Origin: Chitinophaga filiformis
GTDB taxonomy: Bacteria; Bacteroidota; Bacteroidia; Chitinophagales; Chitinophagaceae
Direction of reading: 5' to 3'
DNA length: 64,000 bases
Assembly (NCBI RefSeq): GCF_900102545.1
Contig: NZ_FNBN01000009.1
Span: 124,001 to 188,000, forward strand
Shown: one piece after another, positions 43,836 to 53,583 of the stretch
How positions within the stretch are numbered: position 1 is the stretch's first letter
How the letters are laid out: each line of letters opens with the position of its first letter
Made by a program: the position numbers and the translations under genes
Notes under the pieces: model-generated
Told to the model about the DNA's origin: nothing
What the model saw: only the letters and a program-made list of their open reading frames with translations
Databases searched by the model: none

Positions 43836-45302
43836 TCAGACGTTTCTCTTCTTCAGTTTGATAATTGTACGTAGCTGTTCATGCCAGCTGATAATGTTGC
43901 CTATCAGGAAATACTCCTTGAGATCCCTTTTGATGCTTTTGCGCATGACCTTTTTCACTACATCTTTATCAACTTCACCCACTTCATTTACATGAGCCAG
44001 GAGTTCCATTGATAGTAAAGCCAACATGGCGCCTATCAGGAACAGGAAGTTCCATTGATGTAAAGAAAACAGCTTGCCCACTTTGGTCAACCCGGGGGAG
44101 CTCCATTGTGCCGTGATCAGCAGACTTCTGCTGGCGAAATAGTCTGCCAGTATACCGCCCACCAGCGGGCCCATAGAAGAGAAAAAAGCAGTGATGATAT
44201 TCTTGACTGACAGATACACAATGGCGTCTTCCCTGGGGGCCAGTTTCAGACCAATATTGGTGAGTGAAAGGTTGATACCTGCTGTGGAAATGCCGGTGAA
44301 CATATGAATGCCTGCCAGCAGCACCAGGTTAATATACAGATTAGAGTATATGCCTATAAAACACCAGGCCAGGATACAAACGATATATATGGGGGCGCTG
44401 AGTGCTATAATGGTTTTGTTGCTATATCTGTCGGCAAATGTTCCCCACACACGTATGGTCATAATACTCGACAGCTGACTGATGATGGAAAGAATGATGA
44501 TATATGAGATGGGTAGTCCCATCGCTTTCATCATAAATACCGTAAAGAAAGGAGTGGCGATGTTCAGTGCGAATACCCAGGCGGAGTTAAATGTCAGCAA
44601 TCTGCGGAAATTTTTGTCTCTTAAAGGTTGCTTAAAAAGTGAAAGGATATTTGCATTGGAAAGGTATGATTGCGGTTCGGGTGCAAACGACAATACATAA
44701 CCTCCTATGGTACCGACAATTCCCGCAATGATAAAGAAAATGGCATATACCCGCAATTCATATTCAGGAAACCTGCTTTTGACAAAATCCAGCAGCCCGG
44801 CCAACACAATACTGAATACCACATCCAGTATCTGGTTGTAACGGCTGCGCCGGGAGAAGTACCCGCCCAGCATACTTTCAGGGATGAGGTCTTTCATCCA
44901 CGAGTTCCAGGCAGGGCCGGCAATAGATCCAAACAGGTAATAAAAGAAAAGAAAGAAAATAAGGATGCTGATAGAACTGCCGGAAAAGAACAAGGCGCTG
45001 GCGCCAATACATACCAGGGGAAACCTCGCCAGAAAGGCACAGAAAACTGCAATGGCCCGCCTGTTGTTAAACTTGCGGACCAGCCATATTGAGATGAGTT
45101 GAAATATATTTGTAAATGTTGGCAATGCAGCCAGTATCCCGATCTGAACATTGTTCGCGCCCATCAGCAAAGCCATTGCCACGAGGAAGGCGCTACCGGT
45201 AAAAGTAGTCATCATTTCAGAAGCAAGCCCGTCCCATATCACTACATTCATTCCCCGCCGGACTTCACTCTCTGTTAGTACTTCTTTCGGTTTTAAATTC
45301 AT
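43836..45302 (-). CDS. MFS-family transporter
   Basis: 488 residues with about 12 hydrophobic segments. The loop between helices 2 and 3 has RKFNNRRAIAVF, and the middle loop (around 205-240) is polar. It lacks obvious family-specific substrate motifs. The first 15 residues (MNLKPKEVLTESEVRRG) look cytoplasmic. Annotators often call this type 'MFS transporter' in Bacteroidota genomes. It lies between the haemoglobin operon (convergent) and the GH51-like gene (same strand, about 105 bases upstream, after that gene's terminator). A role in sugar or drug transport cannot be decided from sequence. Confidence 0.85.
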   Translation of the reverse strand: MNLKPKEVLTESEVRRGMNVVIWDGLASEMMTTFTGSAFLVAMALLMGANNVQIGILAALPTFTNIFQLISIWLVRKFNNRRAIAVFCAFLARFPLVCIGASALFFSGSSISILIFFLFFYYLFGSIAGPAWNSWMKDLIPESMLGGYFSRRSRYNQILDVVFSIVLAGLLDFVKSRFPEYELRVYAIFFIIAGIVGTIGGYVLSFAPEPQSYLSNANILSLFKQPLRDKNFRRLLTFNSAWVFALNIATPFFTVFMMKAMGLPISYIIILSIISQLSSIMTIRVWGTFADRYSNKTIIALSAPIYIVCILAWCFIGIYSNLYINLVLLAGIHMFTGISTAGINLSLTNIGLKLAPREDAIVYLSVKNIITAFFSSMGPLVGGILADYFASRSLLITAQWSSPGLTKVGKLFSLHQWNFLFLIGAMLALLSMELLAHVNEVGEVDKDVVKKVMRKSIKRDLKEYFLIGNIISWHEQLRTIIKLKKRNV

Positions 45303-45372
45303 AAGGCCGCTGTTAGTGTTTTCAAGTTCCAGCGTTTATTACAAATTTCATTCCCGCGGTATTACAGAAAAG

Positions 45373-45402
45373 GCCGGCATCGTTGACACGATACCGGCTT
45401 TT
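45373..45402 (-). terminator. Terminator of the arabinofuranosidase-type PUL operon
   Basis: GCCGGCATCGT (45373-45383) / ACGATACCGGC (45388-45398), 11-bp stem with one mismatch, T-rich on both sides (CTTTTCTG on the minus strand). It follows the stop codon of the GH51-like gene by about 10 bases. Confidence 0.75.
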
Positions 45403-45409
45403 GGTATGC

Positions 45410-47152
45410 CTATTTTTTATCCACAACCAAATTGACGACAGACATCGGCGGCAATGCGATCTTTACGCCATTGCCGGTACTGGCGGCATATGCCTTTAGT
45501 GTGGTGTATCCCTCAGGACCACCTGCAACACCTGAAGGTCCTGCGCCATTTATAAATACCTTGCGGGAAAAGCCTGTGCTGCCTTCTCCACCGTTTAATA
45601 CATACCAGTAGAAACGGGCGCCCGCGTTGAAGTTCTTAAAGGAAAGCGCTACGTTCTGTGTAGTGCCCGCCCGGTTGACCAGTGTTACCGACACTTCTCC
45701 CGAAGTGAAGGTGGATGCATATGCATTGATATTGGCACTGCTGTCAGATACCGTTGCATTGATACATCTGTCGCCCAGGAATTTCTGCAGGAAATACTGG
45801 TAATAGAATGCTGGTCTCGGCGCCCATTTTGTTTCGCCGGAAGCAGCCTCTCCCTGGCTGAAAAGTCCCATATCATTTCCGTTCTCCCAAGCGTTGGCAA
45901 GGTCCCAGCGACTGGCCATGCCAAACTTGTTCTTCATCAGCTCACCCCACACCATTACTGCATGCATACCTGCTACCTGCGATACCATTTGCTGTGAACC
46001 CACGGCAAAGATGTTCCACTCTGTCAGCGCAATAGGTTTCATGGTAGTACCGCTGCCGGCGATAGTAGTAGATAAATAATCACTTATCGCCTTGGTAACA
46101 GTAGTGGCAGAGGCAAGCACCTCCTGCGGATTAGAATTGGTGTTATACGGTGTATAATAGCTGTGTACGATAAAGTAGTCCGCAGCAGCGCCCGCCTGTT
46201 GCAGTACACCAGCGTTCCATTGTTTATCAACATTGTTTGCCCAGAATGCCGGTTCATGTTCCAGCATCTGTGCACCGATATAGATTGTTTTACCCTTTTC
46301 AGCCGCCGCTTTACGCATAGAGTCTGCAAACACTTTATAATGACGGCCATACAGTTCTCCGCTAACGTACTCCGGCTGACCATCTTTGTTCTGCGATACG
46401 TCTATCCTGTAGCCTGTCTGCCAGGTACCATTGCTTTCATTGCCTATTTCCCAGTACTTGGTCCGACCGTTGTCATACCTTACCCAGTCTGCAGCCAGGT
46501 GAGCAGCAGCAGCAACAGGGTCGGCACTGGTGCCATATCTTGCGTAGCCGTAGTTGACCGTGATGATCCCTTCATTACCTGTGGTCTGTAACATATTATA
46601 GTAGTTCTCGACAGACAATGTCCAGCCGACAGTATTACCACCATACCAGTACCCGGGATCTGTCTGATATCCATCCGCATTCAGCACCTTGGCAGGTGCG
46701 TCAGCAGGCGGATTGCCGGGCTGCCTGTTCCAGAAATAAACACTGCTGATATTGCCGCCGGGGAACCTGATAATGCGGGGATGCAGATTTGTGATGTGCT
46801 GCATCAGTGCCGGCTCTGTCACTATCTGGCTCATGTAGGGATTGCTATTATTGCCAAATAATGCCGGAGAGATCTTTGTCAATACCACAGAAGCATCTAC
46901 ATTCACTGTATATTCCGTTGATGTCGGTGGCGCCACTTCGGTATAAAATGGTGCTGTGAAATTCTTTGGTGTCCACGTATCCATGAAAAGCCCAATGCTG
47001 GCTGCCACTGAAGGATCCTCAGGCTTAACGACTTCCTTCGTTGTATCACTGCCATTGCTTTCATTGTTATATTTCTCATTGCCGTTCTTGCTGCAGGCGG
47101 TTGCTATCGTCAGTAACATATATACCGAACAGATAGCTGATATTCTCTTCAT
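45410..47152 (-). CDS. GH51-like alpha-L-arabinofuranosidase-type lipoprotein
   Basis: About 580 residues from ATG 47152 (a TTG two codons upstream is less likely). Lipobox ATAC (Cys20). Clan-A TIM barrel after a Ser/Asn/Glu-rich linker: RIIRFPGGNISSVYFW (about 126-142) is a hallmark of GH51/GH79-like enzymes. The acid/base is Glu239 in WEIGNESNG and the nucleophile Glu378 in LTEWN. A C-terminal beta-sandwich domain follows (about 470-580). Probable activity is release of arabinofuranose or a related residue, but uronidase (GH79-like) activity remains possible. It is the last gene of the second HTCS-controlled PUL, 88 bases after the glycan-binding protein. Confidence 0.8.
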   Translation of the reverse strand: MKRISAICSVYMLLTIATACSKNGNEKYNNESNGSDTTKEVVKPEDPSVAASIGLFMDTWTPKNFTAPFYTEVAPPTSTEYTVNVDASVVLTKISPALFGNNSNPYMSQIVTEPALMQHITNLHPRIIRFPGGNISSVYFWNRQPGNPPADAPAKVLNADGYQTDPGYWYGGNTVGWTLSVENYYNMLQTTGNEGIITVNYGYARYGTSADPVAAAAHLAADWVRYDNGRTKYWEIGNESNGTWQTGYRIDVSQNKDGQPEYVSGELYGRHYKVFADSMRKAAAEKGKTIYIGAQMLEHEPAFWANNVDKQWNAGVLQQAGAAADYFIVHSYYTPYNTNSNPQEVLASATTVTKAISDYLSTTIAGSGTTMKPIALTEWNIFAVGSQQMVSQVAGMHAVMVWGELMKNKFGMASRWDLANAWENGNDMGLFSQGEAASGETKWAPRPAFYYQYFLQKFLGDRCINATVSDSSANINAYASTFTSGEVSVTLVNRAGTTQNVALSFKNFNAGARFYWYVLNGGEGSTGFSRKVFINGAGPSGVAGGPEGYTTLKAYAASTGNGVKIALPPMSVVNLVVDKK

Positions 47153-47245
47153 CCGCAAAATTTTATTTAGTGATACATTTTTAAGACAGGCCCACAGAAT
47201 TGCTTCTGCAGACCTGATCTTTTCCCGGTAACTAACTAACGTCTT

Positions 47246-48505
47246 CTATCTTATCTTAATAATTCTGAAATTGTCGTATGCAGCATTATACACGTCTACA
47301 GGAGCATCTTCTGTTATGAAACGATAACCAAATGTTACCACACCGCCAGGCTTTAGCAGATCTCCCATGGTTACAGCGCCTGCGCCTGTACCTTCTTTTC
47401 CGTCTGCTGCTGCTTTAAAGGCTGCTAAATTGATGGTAACGGTTCTCCATTTATCTTCTGTATCAAATTTGCTGTCAGGAGCTCCTGACCAGGGCATGAA
47501 GCGGTATGCATAATTGTCACCGAAGCGGATCAGATTGATACCGGCTGTCCAGGGCTCCTTGGTGTTGATTTCAAACTTCAATACATAGTTGGATGCCTGC
47601 TGTGTCATGATAGCTGCGGTGAACATGTTTGTTATATCTGAAAAATTGCCGGAGCGGTTGCCATTCCACCATGCACCATCGTTAGCACCAACACCACCGA
47701 AGATATTCTGCAGGTAGCTACCCCTTGTGCCGGGGAACAGTGTAGCATCGTTTGTTCTGTTAGCGCCCCACCATCCCCAGTTGAATACCGGATTTTCTCC
47801 TGTTTCGCCGGCATTGGTCAGGTTGCTGATTACATCACCGCTCTCATGGTCATTCAACGGACCGTCAGACATGGTAGTACCATATTTTGCATGGATCACC
47901 AATCTGCCGGTATCTGAGCCCAGGTCTGGCATAATGAGGCCAACCCGGGTACCTGCTTCATTGGCAGCAAATGCTGTGATCTCTCTGCCGCCGGGCAGAA
48001 CGATCTTGTCAATCAGCCATAAGCTGGAGCCGTAAATGATCAGGGAATCTCCAGGCAGCGCATTTTCGTTCGAAATAACCGCAATGGAAGGTGGTGGAAT
48101 ATCTACTACAAAAGAGTAGGATGTTTCACCATGAGTGGTCACGATATGGATCGTATTGGGCACCTTTGGATCTGTTGCTTCTGTTGGTGCATTACCAGGT
48201 ATGGTAATGATCAGGTGTGTATCCGTATTGTAAGTCTGATTAAAATATGCGCTTTGTCCGTTGAATTCCACCCGGGTTATGCCGCCCAGGTTCTGACCGG
48301 TGATCAGAATAAGTGTACCGGGTAAGGCCCTTACAAAGGCGCTATCCTGTTTGGTAGAATCCAGCAGGGTGACGCTGCTGACAATAGGCATTCCTGTGTG
48401 GCTCTCATCTTTCGAACAGGATACGAACAGGGAAAGCGCCACTGGCAGGATGAAGAAGAGTATCCATTTCATATTTCTGATAGTGGCTGATATATAGTGA
48501 GTCAT
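47246..48505 (-). CDS. IPT/TIG-domain surface glycan-binding lipoprotein
   Basis: 419 residues with lipobox LFVSC (Cys30). The start could also be ATG 48472 (MKWILFF...). Two IPT/TIG Ig-like domains (about 40-135: PGTLILITGQNLGGITRVEFNG; about 136-215: LPGDSLIIYGSSLWLIDKI) precede a C-terminal domain (about 225-419) with the Trp-rich NWGWWGANRTND, which resembles the xyloglucan-binding type of SGBP-B proteins (PF18329). It would hold the target glycan at the outer surface for SusD. It lies 17 bases after SusD and 88 bases before the GH51-like gene. Xyloglucan is only one possible ligand. Confidence 0.82.
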   Translation of the reverse strand: MTHYISATIRNMKWILFFILPVALSLFVSCSKDESHTGMPIVSSVTLLDSTKQDSAFVRALPGTLILITGQNLGGITRVEFNGQSAYFNQTYNTDTHLIITIPGNAPTEATDPKVPNTIHIVTTHGETSYSFVVDIPPPSIAVISNENALPGDSLIIYGSSLWLIDKIVLPGGREITAFAANEAGTRVGLIMPDLGSDTGRLVIHAKYGTTMSDGPLNDHESGDVISNLTNAGETGENPVFNWGWWGANRTNDATLFPGTRGSYLQNIFGGVGANDGAWWNGNRSGNFSDITNMFTAAIMTQQASNYVLKFEINTKEPWTAGINLIRFGDNYAYRFMPWSGAPDSKFDTEDKWRTVTINLAAFKAAADGKEGTGAGAVTMGDLLKPGGVVTFGYRFITEDAPVDVYNAAYDNFRIIKIR

Positions 48506-48522
48506 AACGTTTTCTTTTTTAG

Positions 48523-50166
48523 TTAAAACTTGTACGGCACCGGTGGTTTTCTCAGGTTAGGCGCAGCTGTCATTTCCGCGGCAGGGTAGGGCAGCAGGAA
48601 GTTGCTTTCCGTTACCGGGTAGAACGCCGGCGTATCTGAGGTAACAGTCCAGGAAGTAGCATTGGTGGCTGCATTGGCAACGATCCTGTAAGTACCCCTG
48701 TCCTGGTTGTTCAGCATAGTGATCGCTTTTGCAGGATCATAGTAATGCAGTCTCACGATATCATACCATGCCTGTCCTTCCATCGCCAGTTCCAGCCTTC
48801 TTTCCACGTAGATATCATCCCAGGTGATGCTGGTCTTTGCCGGTACGCCGGCTCTTGTACGTATAGCATTAAAATACTGGAGCGCCTTGGCATCGCTGGT
48901 AGATGGTGAATTACCGAGTACTGCTTCCGCATATATCAGGTATACGTCTGCCAGGCGAAGCATATAGGTGTTGATCTCCGTATGCTGTTGTGTAACTTTA
49001 CCATCATTGTCTTCAGGACGGCCTACCACATACTTTTTTACCCAGGCCCTGCTGTTATATCTTTCAGAGCCAACAGTGTTCCAGGGCACCTGCAGTTCCT
49101 GTATGATCTTCTTACCAGGATTATTAGGATCGTCTACTGACTGATGTATGTAGGAATAGTGATCACCCGGGAACATGAATGTACCTTTGCGGCGTTTATC
49201 GTCTGTCCTGTACAACTTCAGCTGGTCAAGTGATGCACCAAGATCGCCACCCCATCCATCTCCGAAGCCTGTTATTTCAGAACCATAAGCCAGAAATGCC
49301 TGTACGCTGTTCTGCGTTCCCCAGTCCCCATCGTATTTCCATTGCAGGGCGAACAGGCTTTCCGGATTATTGTTGTTCTTCATCAGGAATAGGTCTTCAT
49401 AATTGCTCATTAAAGATGCGCCGCTGTTCATGATCACATCATTAGCATACCAGGCAGCACTGTCAAGGTCTGACTGGTTGCGGGAACCTGAAATACCGGC
49501 GCGTGTGAGGAATGCCTTAGCCAGCATGCCTTCTGCGGCCCATTTGGTTAAACGGCCCTTCTGTAGTGGTGTAGCAGGCAGATTCTGCGCAGCAAAACGG
49601 ATGTCACGGATAATGAACTCCCATACAGATTCAACTGTATTCCTGGTGATGGAAGTATCGGTCAGCAGTACATTATTATCAACAATGATGGGAACAGGAC
49701 CCCAGTTCTGCACCAGGTACGAATAGGCTACCCCCCTCATAAAACGGCCTTCTGCAATACCCGCCTGTTTAACGGATTCAGGTACGCTGGAGGCAGTATA
49801 TTTTGTGAGATTGCTGATAACCATATTGGACTGTGCTACAACGTTGAAGAAGGCAGTCCAGGAGCTGTACACTTCCGGCGTTACGTCTGTTGTCTGCATC
49901 CGGATATTTTGTACCTGGTAAGATCCTGACATGAGCACACCGGCCCTGCCATCTCCAATGCCGTGCGATGCTTTATCATTGTAGGCAAACCATACGATGT
50001 TGTACAATGGCGCGGTACCTGCCAGCACCTGGTCAGACGATTTATAGAAGTTCACATCAACGATCGCATCTTCAGGAGGTCTGTTCAGAAAATCCTTGCT
50101 GCAGGCTGATAATGTTATCAGGCATATCAACGTGATGAAGTATTTATTATAGTTTCTCTTTTTCAT
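48523..50166 (-). CDS. RagB/SusD-family lipoprotein, second HTCS PUL
   Basis: 547 residues. Lipobox LSAC (Cys22), directly followed by SKDFLNRPPEDAIVDVNFYKS, the normal SusD start. Typical helices AGIAEGRFMRGVAYSYLVQNWGPVPII (about 140-166), LRLADVYLIYAEAVLGNSPS (about 400-420), and a C-terminal WDDIYVERRLELAMEGQAWYDIVRLHYYDPAKA. It is the glycan-binding lid for the SusC that ends 20 bases before. Downstream is the IPT-type surface protein. Confidence 0.93.
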   Translation of the reverse strand: MKKRNYNKYFITLICLITLSACSKDFLNRPPEDAIVDVNFYKSSDQVLAGTAPLYNIVWFAYNDKASHGIGDGRAGVLMSGSYQVQNIRMQTTDVTPEVYSSWTAFFNVVAQSNMVISNLTKYTASSVPESVKQAGIAEGRFMRGVAYSYLVQNWGPVPIIVDNNVLLTDTSITRNTVESVWEFIIRDIRFAAQNLPATPLQKGRLTKWAAEGMLAKAFLTRAGISGSRNQSDLDSAAWYANDVIMNSGASLMSNYEDLFLMKNNNNPESLFALQWKYDGDWGTQNSVQAFLAYGSEITGFGDGWGGDLGASLDQLKLYRTDDKRRKGTFMFPGDHYSYIHQSVDDPNNPGKKIIQELQVPWNTVGSERYNSRAWVKKYVVGRPEDNDGKVTQQHTEINTYMLRLADVYLIYAEAVLGNSPSTSDAKALQYFNAIRTRAGVPAKTSITWDDIYVERRLELAMEGQAWYDIVRLHYYDPAKAITMLNNQDRGTYRIVANAATNATSWTVTSDTPAFYPVTESNFLLPYPAAEMTAAPNLRKPPVPYKF

Positions 50167-50186
50167 GGTGTTAGTTTAAAGGCTCA

Positions 50187-53100
50187 TTAAAAATCAACAG
50201 CGACACTGGCAGAATATAACCTGGTTAAAGGATAGCGTCCGGCGTCCACACCTATCAGCTGACTGTTCAACTGCACTTCTTTTCCCAGGTAGGCACCTAC
50301 TTCGGGATCGTATCCTTTATATTTTGTGAAAGTGGCAAGATTCTGAACACCTGCAGACAACCGGATGTTCCTTACAACAGACTGGTGTCTGATAAGAGAG
50401 TTTGGAAGCGTGTAGCCCAATTGTACATTTTTGATCCTGATATAGGAACCATCCTCTACAAAGAGATTAGTGAAACGGTTGCCATTACCATTCACATCAT
50501 TACCTACGATCCTTGGCACGGTAGTACCTGGATTCTGCAGTGTGGTTTTACCGCCTTCTTCGGTGACACGTGCATATCCAAATGTTTCCTGTAAGAGGTT
50601 CCTTCCCAGGTTGATGTTGTTAGGATTGGTATTTTCGAAACGCAGGTAGTTGAAGATATCATTGCCCTGCGTACCGGTCACCAGTATGCTCAGGTCAAAT
50701 CCTTTATATGCAAAGGTGTTGGTCAATCCGAAGGTCAGTTTAGGCCATGGATTGCCAATATAGGTCTGGTCGCGTGAATCAATGATCTTATCGCCATTGA
50801 GGTCTTTATATTTCACATCGCCAACCCATACACCACCGTCTTTTGATACCGGTAAGCGCGTACCGTCTGATTGCGCCGGTACAGCACTGCTGTTGATGTC
50901 ATCTACAGACTGGAACAGGCCATCTGAAATATAACCATAGAACTGCCATGGCGCGAGACCTATTGCAGAGCGGGAGGTGAAGTTATTCATGTACCAGGCA
51001 GACCTTGACAGGAAGGCGGCATCAGAATAGAACTTGGTGATCTTGGTTTTGAAGGATGAGATATTGAAGTTAGTCCTCCAGGTGAAACCGGCTTTGTTAT
51101 CGATATTCACTGTATTCAATGTGATACCGAATCCTTTGTTCTGCATCGCGCCGATATTTACTATCGGAGGATTGATCGCTCCTTCACCCTGCGTACCCAT
51201 ATAGGCAGGTAGCGGGTTAGGCATGAGCAGGTTATTTGTTTTCTTGATATAGTAGTCGCCTTCCAGCTGTATCCTGTCTTTTAATATGCTCAGGTTAAAG
51301 CCTATGTTCTTTGTTTCGGTAGATTCCCATTTGAGGGCCGCATTACCATACTGCCCGGTGCGGAAGCCTGCTCCCCATGGAGTAGTAACGGCACTCAGGG
51401 AAGAGTACTGTGCGCCTCCGCTACCGTTGTTACCGGTAGTACCAATTTCCGCGCGGATCTTCAGTTCATTGATAAAAGGCAGCGCCTTCATGAAGTTTTC
51501 GCCGGTTAGTCGCCAGGCAACAGACACGGAAGGGAAATATCCCCATCTGTTATCTATACCAAAGTTGGAAGAACCGTCTGCCCTTCCTGCCAGCTGCAGG
51601 ATGTATTTATTATCGTAGGTATAGTTGACGCGACCCAGATAAGATTCCAGGGCGCCTGAATATTTATAACTGCCGGTAGTTTGCCCTAATGCATCTCCGA
51701 GGTTTATTGACTGGATGTCATTGCTCGCAAATCCGACGCGTTGTGCGTTGAAACCCTGACCGCTCCATGCCTGCGCTTCATGGCTGACCATCACTCCGAA
51801 ACTATGTTTACCTATTTCCCTGTTGTACTGCAATAATTCATTCAGGTTCCAGTAAAAGTTCCTGCCGTTGTTGATGGCCAGGGAGGCTTTTTCATTCACG
51901 TTATATCCTAATTGGTAGGTAGGAATGAATTTGGCGCCGTCTGCATATTCAAAATTTCCATTGAAACTGGTGCGGAAGGTCAGACCTTTTATGATGTTAA
52001 CATCTGCAGCTGCCCCTCCAAGTCCGCCGGTACGTTTATAAGTATTGCTCACCAGGTTGGCGATGGCTACGGGATTGAGCGGCGCATATTTTGCGTTGCT
52101 GCCATATTCATTCGTTGTAGCTCCACCCCAGCTGCCGTCCGGATTTTTCACCGCAATATTGGGCGCCAGGTTAATGGCATTCCTTACCACGTCCTCACTG
52201 GTGGAAGCCAGTTTTTCCTTTGTCTGGTAGAAATTCAGGGAAGTGCTCAGCTTTAACCATTTGAATGCCTGGTTGTCCAGGTTCAGGCGGAAGGAATAGC
52301 GGTCAAATTTGGACCCAATGGCCACACCTTCCTGGTTAAAATATTCGCCTGACATATAATAGGTGGTATTTGTGGCGCCGCCGCTCATGGTCACCTGGTG
52401 TTTCTGCAGGGGAGCTGTTTTGAACAACGCGTCCTGCCAGTTGGTACCCTGGCCGAGCACACTGGGGTTCTGGAATTCGGGGGTCGGTGTACGGTTCAGC
52501 AGCACGGCAATTTCATTGTTCATTTGCGCGAACTGCTGCAGGCTCATGGTCTTAATATCGTCAGGTTTGCCCTGCTGGGTATAAAGATAATTATAAGACA
52601 GTTTCACCTGGCCTGCCTTTCCCCGTTTAGTAGTGATAAGCACTACGCCATTGGTAGCACGGGAACCATATACCGCGGTAGCGGCAGGTCCCTGCAGGAT
52701 GTCAAATGATGCAATGTCTGCAGGATTGATACCTGCCAGCGCATTTACGGAACTGGTGTTACCATAAGAAACAGTAGACGGCTGGATCTGTACTCCATCA
52801 ATTACATATAAGGGCTCGTTGGTGCCGCTCAGGGTATTGACACCCCGGATATTCACCGAGATCCCTCCACCCGGTTGCCCCGAGTTCTGGGTAACATACA
52901 CACCAGCTGCACGGCCCTGGATGGCCTGATCGATGGTCGTATTTATAGTACGGTTCGCGTCAGCGGAGCTAATAGATACCTGGGCACTGCTCTGGTCTAT
53001 TTTCTTCATTGTACCGTAGCCGACCACGACCACATCATTCAGCTTGCGGTAATCGTCCTGTAAGTCGACATTAACATTACCGGAGTTGCCGACTTTAAAT

Positions 53101-53381
53101 TCCCGGGGCATAAATCCCATAGAGGCAATACTAATTACCTGGCCCGGAGCAGCCTTAATAGTAAAATGTCCTTTGTCATCGGTTGTGGTTCCTTTTTTTG
53201 TCCCTTTAACAAGAATAGAGGCGCCTGGAACAGGGTTCCCGGTCTCTTTGGAAGTGATTGTGCCGGAAACAGTCCTTTCGTCGGATTGATTCTGTGCCCG
53301 GGCTGGCATACTAAAAGCCCAAAAGAAGACCATGACCCATACCATCAGGTATGGTCTTCCAGTCATACTGGCTTGTTTCAT
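50187..53381 (-). CDS. SusC/RagA-family TonB-dependent importer, second HTCS PUL
   Basis: 1064 residues. Signal peptide (about 1-29, ending in ARAQN), CarboxypepD_reg-like domain (about 35-115), signature LNDVVVVGYGTMKKIDQSSAQVSI (about 117-140), plug with PLYVIDGVQIQ and FDILQGPAATAVYGSRATNGVVLITTK (about 190-255), then the barrel with the usual extracellular Asn/Tyr-rich loops. The plug's 'ILQGPAATAVYG' replaces the common 'VLKDASATAIYG'. The gene begins 202 bases after the HTCS stop codon on the same strand; this intergenic region carries repeats that are good candidates for HTCS binding. Confidence 0.95.
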   Translation of the reverse strand: MKQASMTGRPYLMVWVMVFFWAFSMPARAQNQSDERTVSGTITSKETGNPVPGASILVKGTKKGTTTDDKGHFTIKAAPGQVISIASMGFMPREFKVGNSGNVNVDLQDDYRKLNDVVVVGYGTMKKIDQSSAQVSISSADANRTINTTIDQAIQGRAAGVYVTQNSGQPGGGISVNIRGVNTLSGTNEPLYVIDGVQIQPSTVSYGNTSSVNALAGINPADIASFDILQGPAATAVYGSRATNGVVLITTKRGKAGQVKLSYNYLYTQQGKPDDIKTMSLQQFAQMNNEIAVLLNRTPTPEFQNPSVLGQGTNWQDALFKTAPLQKHQVTMSGGATNTTYYMSGEYFNQEGVAIGSKFDRYSFRLNLDNQAFKWLKLSTSLNFYQTKEKLASTSEDVVRNAINLAPNIAVKNPDGSWGGATTNEYGSNAKYAPLNPVAIANLVSNTYKRTGGLGGAAADVNIIKGLTFRTSFNGNFEYADGAKFIPTYQLGYNVNEKASLAINNGRNFYWNLNELLQYNREIGKHSFGVMVSHEAQAWSGQGFNAQRVGFASNDIQSINLGDALGQTTGSYKYSGALESYLGRVNYTYDNKYILQLAGRADGSSNFGIDNRWGYFPSVSVAWRLTGENFMKALPFINELKIRAEIGTTGNNGSGGAQYSSLSAVTTPWGAGFRTGQYGNAALKWESTETKNIGFNLSILKDRIQLEGDYYIKKTNNLLMPNPLPAYMGTQGEGAINPPIVNIGAMQNKGFGITLNTVNIDNKAGFTWRTNFNISSFKTKITKFYSDAAFLSRSAWYMNNFTSRSAIGLAPWQFYGYISDGLFQSVDDINSSAVPAQSDGTRLPVSKDGGVWVGDVKYKDLNGDKIIDSRDQTYIGNPWPKLTFGLTNTFAYKGFDLSILVTGTQGNDIFNYLRFENTNPNNINLGRNLLQETFGYARVTEEGGKTTLQNPGTTVPRIVGNDVNGNGNRFTNLFVEDGSYIRIKNVQLGYTLPNSLIRHQSVVRNIRLSAGVQNLATFTKYKGYDPEVGAYLGKEVQLNSQLIGVDAGRYPLTRLYSASVAVDF

Positions 53382-53457
53382 AGCGTGGAGATTAAGTGTT
53401 TAAATTAATGCGCGATCTTTTGATTTTGGTTTGTCAAATAACGGCATGATGTCCCTC

Positions 53458-53529
53458 ATAACGATAGGATAAAAGTATCGTTATCAAGAGAAAGAGAGGG
53501 TTGTACAATGTTTATTAAATAGGATAAAA
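53458..53529. promoter_or_regulatory. Inverted and direct repeats between HTCS and SusC, candidate HTCS site
   Basis: A perfect inverted repeat ATAACGATA (53458-53466) / TATCGTTAT (53476-53484) with a 9-base spacer. An 11-base direct repeat ATAGGATAAAA occurs at 53464-53474 and 53519-53529, 55 bases apart. Both lie 75-150 bases upstream of the SusC start on the minus strand, within the only gap of the locus. Confidence 0.55.
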
Positions 53530-53583
53530 TGTTGCAGCAGGGGTATCAAATGTTACATGGATGGGTATTGCTCTTTGCAGGGC

